Below are positions 6,180-10,968 of a stretch of DNA of 10,968 nt, one piece after another. The position numbers were made by a program, and so were the translations under genes. The notes beneath the pieces are model-generated. The model saw nothing but the letters and a program-made list of their open reading frames with translations. It did no database searches and was not told where the DNA came from. Positions within the stretch are counted from its first letter, which is position 1. Each line of letters starts with the position of its first letter. The stretch is taken from positions 1-10,968 of the forward strand of contig JAFWJP010000162.1 of the NCBI GenBank assembly GCA_017514645.1. Direction: 5' to 3'. This stretch comes from Solobacterium sp. (GTDB lineage Bacteria; Bacillota_I; Bacilli_A; Erysipelotrichales; Erysipelotrichaceae).

Positions 6180-6425
6180 TCAGATCTTCTCGAACTTAAT
6201 GGAGATCCGCTTCCCCTCAGCATGCGACGCAACAGCCATGACCTGACGCAGCGCAGATGCCATCATACCGCGCCTCCCGATCAGACGGGCAACGTCATCG
6301 TTCTTTGCATAGACGCAGAGAACGATCTCACGCTCATCATCGTCATTCAGCTGCCTGACTTCCAATGATTCAGGTTCATCTACCATAGGTCTCACCAGAT
6401 CATACAATACCTGATCAAGTGCCAT
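6180..6425 (-). CDS. khpA: KH-domain RNA-binding protein KhpA
   Basis: An 81-residue single KH-domain protein of the KhpA (YlqC) family. It works with KhpB/EloR as an RNA-binding pair that affects cell elongation and division in Gram-positive bacteria. The RNA-binding GxxG loop is present as IGRRG (49-53), followed by the typical MMASALRQVMAVAS helix and GKRISIKFEKI strand. Length matches the family. The ATG at 6423-6425 follows the rpsP stop by 6 nt. No strong Shine-Dalgarno sequence is present, so it is probably translated by coupling to rpsP. Its position between rpsP and rimM matches many Firmicutes. Confidence 0.93.
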   Translation of the reverse strand: MALDQVLYDLVRPMVDEPESLEVRQLNDDDEREIVLCVYAKNDDVARLIGRRGMMASALRQVMAVASHAEGKRISIKFEKI

Positions 6426-6431
6426 GGTGGA

Positions 6432-6716
6432 TTACTTCTTTCCTTTTGCGGCAACCTTTGCCTCGTGGAACTGTTTCATGATACCCTGACGGGACAGAAT
6501 GTTGCGGACCGTATCAGACGGCTGTGCACCGTTGTTCAGCCAGCCCAGTGCCTTTTCAGCATCAACCTTTACGGTCTCCGGCTCTGTCGTGGGATCATAA
6601 TAGCCGATGATCTCAATGAAACGGCCGTCTCTCGCTGCACGGGAATCAGCCGCAACAATACGGTAACGCGGTGCCTTCTTCGCACCCATTCTTGTCAATC
6701 TCAGTTTAACTGCCAT
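6432..6716 (-). CDS. rpsP: 30S ribosomal protein S16
   Basis: A 94-residue S16, an early-assembly protein of the small ribosomal subunit. The sequence begins [19 protein letters not shown] and contains [22 protein letters not shown] and the [21 protein letters not shown] segment typical of the family, ending in a lysine-rich tail. The ATG at 6714-6716 follows GGAGGT at good spacing. It is the first gene of the operon, read from the consensus promoter at 6742-6769, with a leader of roughly 20 nt. No leader long enough for an RNA switch is present. Confidence 0.97.
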   Translation of the reverse strand: MAVKLRLTRMGAKKAPRYRIVAADSRAARDGRFIEIIGYYDPTTEPETVKVDAEKALGWLNNGAQPSDTVRNILSRQGIMKQFHEAKVAAKGKK

Positions 6717-6741
6717 AGTTTTCTACCTCCAGACCAGTACT

Positions 6742-6769
6742 ATTATAAACGGCATCACCACGGTGTCAA
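6742..6769 (-). promoter_or_regulatory. Consensus sigma-A promoter of the rpsP operon
   Basis: TTGACA (6764-6769) and TATAAT (6742-6747) on the minus strand are both perfect matches, separated by 16 nt. Transcription should begin near 6735-6738, about 20 nt before the rpsP start codon. The -35 box is the distal arm of the palindrome at 6762-6787. Confidence 0.88.
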
Positions 6770-6787
6770 GCATTTTTGCTTGACACC
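6762..6787. repeat. 26-bp perfect inverted repeat overlapping the rpsP -35 box
   Basis: GGTGTCAAGC (6762-6771) and GCTTGACACC (6778-6787) are perfect 10-bp inverted arms around ATTTTT. The dyad starts 2 nt beyond the stop codon of the membrane-protein gene ending at 6790 and contains the TTGACA of the rpsP promoter. No T-run follows it on the minus strand, so it is not a standard intrinsic terminator for the upstream gene. It could be a DNA operator, a 3'-end-protecting hairpin of the upstream mRNA, or both. Confidence 0.75.
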
Positions 6788-6789
6788 CC

Positions 6790-7437
6790 TTAGTCTTTTT
6801 CTTCAGGCATGGTGATACCGCGGTACATGAGCAGTACAAACACAGCCAGAAGCGCATGATAGACACCGTTGTAGTTGAAGTCCCAGATCAATGTGAACCG
6901 GATGGTCTTGATGGACTGCAGAACTGTCGCAAGAATGAACACAACCAGTCCGGCAAGATACCACCGGTTTCTTTCATGCATTTTCAGCCGCGGTATCAGC
7001 ATGTACAGGATGTACAGCGCGCACAGCGCACCGTACGCGCCGAATACCAGAAACGCCCTGCCCTTCGTTCCGTACAGCTGGAGAAATACGAACACCGCGC
7101 AGAACACCAGCGTGATTCCAAGCACGGCCCGCTCTGTTTTCCTGCTGTGTCCCAGCAGGTCATGATGCATGGTCACAACAAAGGACGCCAGCATGAGCGA
7201 CATCAGGAGATACATGAAGACCCAGAGCAGCGATTTCGTCTGTTCGCTCATCCGGATTCCATGGATCGGTACCCCGTACAGACTGACCGCCGCGAACAGG
7301 ATCAGCGTTCCCGTCCACAGTTTCCTGTGCGCGGATTCCGGACAGCACTTCTGCAACAGGATGATCAGGATGATGGTCAGGATCCCGTTGATCAGATCCG
7401 TAACTGTCGTTGTCATTTCCACACCGTTTGTCAGCAT
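6790..7437 (-). CDS. Polytopic membrane protein, function unknown (possibly DUF6962-like)
   Basis: A 215-residue integral membrane protein with about seven hydrophobic segments (roughly residues 15-29, 42-58, 70-89, 104-121, 128-148, 159-175 and 191-206). Short polar motifs lie between them: a His in VPIHGI (59), MHHD (90-93) and WDFNYNGVYH (185-194). The last motif, an N-G-x-Y-H at the start of the final helix, recalls families annotated DUF6962, but this is a memory-based likeness. I chose the ATG at 7435-7437 because AGGTG (7444-7448) lies 6 nt upstream; an ATG at 7443 has no spacing. The start region overlaps the upstream gene's stop area, so the two are coupled. Last gene of the cluster beginning with the CPBP protease. 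Confidence 0.72.
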   Translation of the reverse strand: MLTNGVEMTTTVTDLINGILTIILIILLQKCCPESAHRKLWTGTLILFAAVSLYGVPIHGIRMSEQTKSLLWVFMYLLMSLMLASFVVTMHHDLLGHSRKTERAVLGITLVFCAVFVFLQLYGTKGRAFLVFGAYGALCALYILYMLIPRLKMHERNRWYLAGLVVFILATVLQSIKTIRFTLIWDFNYNGVYHALLAVFVLLMYRGITMPEEKD

Positions 7438-7447
7438 CTTCATCACC

Positions 7448-8428
7448 TCACACCAGATAGATCCAGCACAGTGCCTTCACCGCATAGACAGCCAGTGTCA
7501 TGACCGGCAGCGCACTCCCCAGGATCTGTTCCGTCATCAGCAGCACCGAACCTGACCACGGATCAGCGATCTCATACAGATACGCTCCTGTTCTGGCCAT
7601 ACCGCTCAGACGTTCAGGATTGGGCTCCTGTTCCGGTGGATAGGCTTCACCATCCGGACCAATGACGGCAGATATATCTTCATCATAGCGGAATCCTTCA
7701 AATTCCGGATCCAGTATGCGCGGATCCTTTTTCGCAATATAGCTGTACGACTCCACATATTCCGGTGCATACAGACCGACCTCAAAGGCGGAGTCAAACA
7801 GGAAAAGGATATAGCATGCAGGTACTGCAAGCACACACAACAGCTTCCGAAACCTGATCCGCCGCGCCAATGCTCCTAGAACACAATTTCCCCCGATGAT
7901 GGAAAGAAGACTGACACCGATGACTGCCGTTTCCTGTGTATCGGGAAAAAGAAACGGAACATTCCGCACTCGGTGAAGCAGAACTACCCCGCTCATAAAC
8001 AGAATGAATAACCCGGCATTTGTCAGAATAGTATACAATACCTGCTTTTTCCGTTCTCCGGGGGATAATCTGTACAGCGGAAATACCAGAACAACGGAAA
8101 GAAACAGCGTATAGATCAGACAACTTACCACGATCGTACTGTCAATAGACTTCAACGCAGAATCAAAAAATACCGGAAGCAGCACCGACGCATCTTCCTG
8201 CGGCATGATCTCGATGCCGTGACCAATCATTCCGTACATACCGTCATTGTAGACCAGTTGCCCGCTCAGACCGCCCGAAGGATCCGTCATCGTCAGATAA
8301 CGATATCCCTCCGCCAGTCCGGCAGCCGCCGAACTGATCCTCATCATGATATACAGAAATGCCAGTACAGCAGCCAGGATCATGTATACCGCAAACAGCC
8401 TGTTACTTTTATCTGATTTCCCGTTCAT
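7448..8428 (-). CDS. Membrane protein with two large extracytoplasmic loops, function unknown
   Basis: A 326-residue protein I do not recognise. Predicted by eye: a short cytoplasmic N-terminus rich in Lys, a first membrane helix at about 11-29, an extracytoplasmic stretch to about 98, four more helices (about 99-119, 130-151, 168-188 and 195-211), a second extracytoplasmic region (about 212-302) rich in Asp, Glu, Pro and Tyr, and a final helix (303-325). No enzymatic motif is evident. I chose the ATG at 8426-8428, with AGGTGA 8 nt upstream; an earlier in-frame ATG at 8461 would overlap the previous gene. Tight spacing on both sides indicates an operon with the frameshifted secreted protein and the 215-aa membrane protein. 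Large outer loops suggest binding of a partner or a surface role, which is inference. Confidence 0.75.
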   Translation of the reverse strand: MNGKSDKSNRLFAVYMILAAVLAFLYIMMRISSAAAGLAEGYRYLTMTDPSGGLSGQLVYNDGMYGMIGHGIEIMPQEDASVLLPVFFDSALKSIDSTIVVSCLIYTLFLSVVLVFPLYRLSPGERKKQVLYTILTNAGLFILFMSGVVLLHRVRNVPFLFPDTQETAVIGVSLLSIIGGNCVLGALARRIRFRKLLCVLAVPACYILFLFDSAFEVGLYAPEYVESYSYIAKKDPRILDPEFEGFRYDEDISAVIGPDGEAYPPEQEPNPERLSGMARTGAYLYEIADPWSGSVLLMTEQILGSALPVMTLAVYAVKALCWIYLV

Positions 8429-8432
8429 ATCG

Positions 8433-8764
8433 TTACTCACCTTCCCTGACAGAAACAGCATTCCCGTCCTCGTCGTAAAACACCGGATGTACCGTCTGAA
8501 CTAAAACATCGCCGCGGAAAGGATCAAACGCACCTTCCCCGTAATACTCTTCGATTCTTGTGGTATCACTCATGACGAACAGGTTTATATAATCATAATA
8601 CTTTGCATATGTATCCAGGAACGATTCCACGACAGTGTATTTCTTCCCGTCCCTTGTAACAATTTGCTCAGGCGAATACGCAAAAACCGGGGTGCAGCAA
8701 TAAGCAGAATTGCCGCATACAAACACAGCAGAATGATCCTCAATGTCCGTATGCGGACCTTCAT
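8433..8764 (-). pseudogene. Short secreted protein interrupted by a -1 frameshift
   Basis: Two overlapping frames make one sensible protein. The first starts MKVRIRTLRI (ATG 8762-8764) with a strong hydrophobic run and reads correctly to about 8690. The second continues from PVFAYSPEQ down to the TAA at 8433-8435. Joining them near 8682-8692 (CCCCGGTTTTT) by adding one base gives about 110 residues: a basic N-terminus, a hydrophobic core and a VFA-YS signal-peptidase I cleavage site, then a soluble acidic domain rich in Asp, Tyr and Glu. The junction restores a textbook signal peptide, so I believe the frameshift is real in this sequence, either a sequencing error in a homopolymer or a mutation. 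The start overlaps the preceding tiny ORF in TGATG. No family is recognised. The next gene begins 5 nt after its stop. Confidence 0.6.
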
Positions 8765-8841
8765 CACAAGTTGGAGATACCTGTTATGACACCGGCTGTC
8801 AGTATACATACGATCAGAATCCAGACCCACTGCCTTAACAT
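8764..8841 (-). CDS. Tiny hydrophobic ORF (25 aa), possible single-pass membrane peptide
   Basis: ATG at 8839-8841 to TGA at 8764-8766 encodes 25 residues, beginning MLRQWVWILIVCILTAG and ending GISNL: a short basic start, one membrane-spanning hydrophobic run and a polar end. Both boundaries are TGATG stop-start overlaps, with the tiny ORF upstream and the secreted-protein gene downstream, which is unlikely unless translation is coupled. The ribosome binding site is weak on its own. It may be a genuine small membrane peptide or a decayed fragment; nothing recognised. Confidence 0.4.
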   Translation of the reverse strand: MLRQWVWILIVCILTAGVITGISNL

Positions 8842-8930
8842 CACATCCGAACAGCCAACCTGGCAGCGCCTGTAACCAAACCAAAACCGAACGTATCCGC
8901 GATGATCAAACCCGGCATAAGGTGTATCAC
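8841..8930 (-). CDS. Tiny hydrophobic ORF (25-29 aa) after the CPBP protease gene
   Basis: A short frame from GTG (8928-8930) or ATG (8916-8918) to TGA (8841-8843). The peptide contains LMPGLIIADTFGFGLVTG followed by an Arg-rich AARLAVRM tail: a hydrophobic, Gly-rich helix with a basic end. GAGGGAG lies 12 nt before the GTG, and GGTGAT lies 7 nt before the ATG. It begins 17 nt after the CPBP stop and its stop overlaps the next ATG as TGATG. Very short, and could be the remnant of a longer gene; supported mainly by the ordered overlaps and the peptide character. Confidence 0.35.
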   Translation of the reverse strand: MIHLMPGLIIADTFGFGLVTGAARLAVRM

Positions 8931-8947
8931 CGCTTCATAATACTCCC

Positions 8948-9667
8948 TCAGTGTTCAAAGGAATCCTCTCTTCCGTTTTTTGTGAGCACGAATGAATAGA
9001 CCACCACCAGCAGGAGAATACCTGCAAACGCAGCCAGCATTGCAGGTGTAATGACCGTAGACCGGTTGACAAACATATGACTGCTCAGATCAATTAGACC
9101 ATGCATGATCATGACTGAAAGAATATCATGCTTTTTCAGATAAACTGCTCCGAACAGAAGACCGATGACCGTCGCATATCCGGTCTGGATCAGCGTATTC
9201 GGCAGGCTCATTCCGACAATGTTTGTCAGATGTACCAAACCGAAAAACACAGCGGAAATGATCATTGCGGACATATCGCTTTTCCCGTTTTCTTTAAGAT
9301 TGGATATCAATATACCGCGGAACAGCACTTCCTCAAATACGGCAGGTGCTGCGCTCAGAATGATCACCTCTGCATCAGGCAATTCAAATTTACCTCCGAA
9401 TGCTAGTCCGCATGCGGCATTCCATGCCGCCAACAACAAAGCCGGAAGTGCGTATCCGATACCCGCCAGCGGTCTTTCATTCCGGAAACACTTCCGGAAT
9501 ATGACAAGAAGTATCAAAGTAACAATGATACGGCTCAGCGCCATACTCATATTCCGGATTTCATTCACGTTTCCTAGGATAACACCTAAGATGACGGCGG
9601 CCGCCATCGCAATGATAAACAATAGAAGTTCAAACAATACCGGTTTTTTCGTCCCAAAACTCTTCAT
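8948..9667 (-). CDS. CPBP-family (CAAX/Abi) intramembrane metalloprotease
   Basis: A 239-residue polytopic membrane protein with the complete CPBP signature: EEVLFRG (E112-E113 and R117), FFGLVHLTN with H146, and the third motif HGLID (H189 and D193). Members are glutamate/histidine intramembrane proteases; in Firmicutes some process or give immunity to peptides such as bacteriocins and quorum peptides. Hydrophobic segments fit about eight helices (first near 10-31). The ATG at 9665-9667 follows GGGAGA by 8 nt. It is the first gene after the potD terminator and lies just upstream of two tiny hydrophobic ORFs and a secreted-protein gene, which makes a peptide-processing or immunity role attractive but unproven. 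Family call is secure; substrate unknown. Confidence 0.92.
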   Translation of the reverse strand: MKSFGTKKPVLFELLLFIIAMAAAVILGVILGNVNEIRNMSMALSRIIVTLILLVIFRKCFRNERPLAGIGYALPALLLAAWNAACGLAFGGKFELPDAEVIILSAAPAVFEEVLFRGILISNLKENGKSDMSAMIISAVFFGLVHLTNIVGMSLPNTLIQTGYATVIGLLFGAVYLKKHDILSVMIMHGLIDLSSHMFVNRSTVITPAMLAAFAGILLLVVVYSFVLTKNGREDSFEH

Positions 9668-9714
9668 AGCTCATTCTCCCGGAAAAAACAGCCCGGATTC
9701 TGATTTTTTCTATA

Positions 9715-9722
9715 ATTATATA
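9715..9722 (-). promoter_or_regulatory. Candidate -10 region for the CPBP cluster
   Basis: An AT-rich stretch just after the potD terminator reads TGTTATATAAT on the minus strand, offering TATAAT (9715-9720) or an extended -10 TGTTATATA. No -35 of quality is found; the expected position falls in the terminator hairpin. A promoter is likely between potD and the protease gene, but its exact location is uncertain. Confidence 0.35.
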
Positions 9723-9752
9723 ACAGAAAGGACGGTGCTTATTGCACCGTCC
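9722..9752 (-). terminator. Intrinsic terminator of the pot operon
   Basis: On the minus strand, GGACGGTGC (9744-9752) pairs perfectly with GCACCGTCC (9730-9738) across a 5-nt loop, followed by TTTCTGTT (9722-9729). The 9-bp GC-rich stem is strong but the T-tract is broken. It starts 17 nt after the potD stop codon and separates the polyamine transporter from the CPBP gene cluster. Confidence 0.78.
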
Positions 9753-9769
9753 CTCTTCTTAAACTCTTC

Positions 9770-10876
9770 TCAATTTGAACCTGACATAATCTTGTTCCAG
9801 CGATGACCCAGTTCTTCACGAAGTGTCTCGTTGTAGTGGAACACTTCATCCTTGTCATAGCCTGTCCGCGGAATGTAAGCCGGAATCTCCCCGTAAAGCT
9901 CCGGATCTGTGGACATTTCATCAAAGACCTGCTTGTTGACAGCCGTATAGCCGACATATTCGGAGTTCGCATATGCTGCATCGTAGCCCGTCATATAGTC
10001 GATGAATGCATGTGCCAGACCCGGGCACTGGGAATTGGCCGGAATGACCATCGCGTCGATCCAGATGTTCGTTCCCTGATGCGGCTCAATGTAAGCCATG
10101 TCTTCATTCTCAGCGCAGACATATGCCGCATCGCCGGAGTACATCAGCGCAATGTCCTTTTCGCCGTTCATCATCGCATCAATGACTTCATCCGTTACAT
10201 AGGCCGGATTGACTGCTGCCTTCATTTCCCTGAGCCAGGCTTCCGCTGCATCAAGCGCTGCAGGATCATCGGTGTTCATGGAATAGCCGAGTGCCTTGAA
10301 CGCAACCATGAACGCATCCCTCTGGGAATCATACATGAAGACTCTGTCCTTGTAGGTTTCATCCAGCAGGATATCCCAGCCCTTCTCTTCAATGACAGCC
10401 GGATCCACATTCTGCGTGTTGTAGACCAGACCGACACTGCCTCTGAAATAAGGTACTGCATAGGCCAGTTCCGGATCGAATTCCTTCTGCATATCAAGTG
10501 CGATCTCGTCCAGAAGTCCCAGGTTCTCCAGAGCATCCTTGTCCAGCGTCTGGAGCATACCCTCATCGATCAGACGCTCGATCATATAATCCGAAGGGAC
10601 CAGAACATCGTACGCGCTTCCGCCGAGGAGTCTGGTATACATGTTCTCATTGGAATCGAACGTGTCATAGTTGACCTTGGCATTGTAGATGGTCTTGAAA
10701 TCTTCAATGACGTTTTCTCCGATATACTCACCGGCGTTGTAGACATTGATGACATCGCAGCCGTAGAGTTCCTTGGCATCGTACTGCTGCTCGGCGGTGC
10801 TGCCTGAACTCCCGCAGGCTGTCAGCACCCCGAGGCTGCTGATCATCAGTACTTTAAAGATTGTTTGCTTTTTCAT
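9770..10876 (-). CDS. potD: Spermidine/putrescine ABC transporter substrate-binding lipoprotein PotD
   Basis: A 368-residue extracellular solute-binding lipoprotein that delivers polyamines to the PotABC importer. Seen: a lipoprotein signal with lipobox LTAC and lipidated C21, VYNAGEYI (45-52), TFDSNENMY (72-80), AYDVLVPSDYM (88-98), VPYFRGSVGLVYN (141-153), a polyamine-contacting region around D183 and D187, and W272-D274 in NIWIDAMVIP, which matches E. coli Trp255/Asp257. The ATG at 10874-10876 follows AAGGGA, and the gene overlaps the end of potC by 23 nt. Unusual: family members normally have Trp in YNWxxY and PYFWG, but here the residues are Ala48 and Arg145, so ligand preference may differ. 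The protein ends normally before a terminator. Confidence 0.92.
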   Translation of the reverse strand: MKKQTIFKVLMISSLGVLTACGSSGSTAEQQYDAKELYGCDVINVYNAGEYIGENVIEDFKTIYNAKVNYDTFDSNENMYTRLLGGSAYDVLVPSDYMIERLIDEGMLQTLDKDALENLGLLDEIALDMQKEFDPELAYAVPYFRGSVGLVYNTQNVDPAVIEEKGWDILLDETYKDRVFMYDSQRDAFMVAFKALGYSMNTDDPAALDAAEAWLREMKAAVNPAYVTDEVIDAMMNGEKDIALMYSGDAAYVCAENEDMAYIEPHQGTNIWIDAMVIPANSQCPGLAHAFIDYMTGYDAAYANSEYVGYTAVNKQVFDEMSTDPELYGEIPAYIPRTGYDKDEVFHYNETLREELGHRWNKIMSGSN

Positions 10877-10968
10877 TCTTATTTTCCCTTCTTTCCCTGA
10901 TCATGGGGACAACATTCATAACAATCAGAACGATGGTAATGACATAAACGATAATGGCAGAGAGTGCA
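10854..10968 (-). CDS. potC: Polyamine ABC transporter permease PotC (C-terminal end)
   Basis: The last 37 residues of a membrane protein cut by the right edge of the window. They read ALSAIIVYVITIVLIVMNVV, a final membrane helix, followed by a short basic tail (PMIRERRENK and so on) to the TAA at 10854-10856. The ALSA-led last helix is typical of PotC-type permeases, and PotD follows directly with a 23-nt overlap, the usual potABCD order. Identification rests mostly on this context. Confidence 0.75.
   Translation of the reverse strand, partial: ALSAIIVYVITIVLIVMNVVPMIRERRENKNEKANNL

Noticed and set aside
6780..6808. Second TTGACA on the plus strand in the palindrome as a divergent promoter
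   Set aside because: No -10 element 16-18 nt downstream (TCAGGC at 17 nt), and no plus-strand gene follows.
8682..8692. Programmed -1 ribosomal frameshift in the secreted-protein gene
   Set aside because: The run does not form a proper X-XXY-YYZ slippery heptamer in the incoming frame, and no clear downstream stimulatory stem was found. A mutation or sequencing error is simpler.
8585..8884. A 99-residue minus-strand frame as an independent gene
   Set aside because: Only its middle part, from MKVRIR to the frameshift, looks protein-like. The upstream part overlaps the two tiny ORFs, and the downstream part is out of frame with the secreted domain.
9803..10807. A 334-residue plus-strand frame opposite potD
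   Set aside because: Shadow of potD; Ile/Val/Arg-rich composition typical of antisense reading, with no domain.

Overview
The window looks like chromosomal DNA of a Bacillota (Firmicutes) bacterium. Support comes from the Bacillus-type rpsP-khpA-rimM-trmD gene order, strong AGGAGG-like ribosome binding sites, consensus sigma-A promoters, a potC-potD pair with a lipoprotein PotD, and a butyrate kinase. The moderate GC content and gene mix could fit Erysipelotrichia, but that placement is a guess. Every gene I can support lies on the minus strand, so transcription runs from high to low coordinates. The plus strand carries many long open frames that are shadows of minus-strand genes. I see no rRNA, tRNA, CRISPR array or insertion sequence.

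In transcription order (right to left), the window begins with the 3' end of a spermidine/putrescine transporter operon (potC end, then potD), closed by an intrinsic terminator near 9722-9752. Next is a tightly packed membrane-protein cluster (9667 down to 6790). It holds a CPBP/CAAX-type intramembrane protease, two tiny hydrophobic ORFs joined by TGATG stop-start overlaps, a short secreted protein broken by a single-base frameshift, and two polytopic membrane proteins of unknown function. This is the least explained part of the window.

A consensus promoter (TTGACA-16-TATAAT), whose -35 box is one arm of a 26-bp palindrome, then drives the ribosome/tRNA-modification operon: rpsP, khpA, rimM, trmD and a 299-aa protein of unknown function. 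A small terminator-like hairpin lies between khpA and rimM, and a strong terminator closes the operon at 3961-4005. TrmD carries Glu where the catalytic Asp is expected.

A second, translationally coupled operon follows (3859 down to 305): an 85-aa possible helix-turn-helix protein, a ComB-like 2-phosphosulfolactate phosphatase, a Cof-type HAD phosphatase, an HD-domain phosphohydrolase and a butyrate kinase with no phosphotransbutyrylase beside it. This operon separates rplS (ribosomal protein L19, cut by the window's left edge) from the trmD operon that often contains it. rplS has its own good promoter and an approximately 80-nt leader. Functionally the window therefore combines translation housekeeping genes, polyamine uptake, a small set of phosphate-chemistry enzymes of unclear substrate, and an unexplained protease/small-peptide/membrane-protein cluster.
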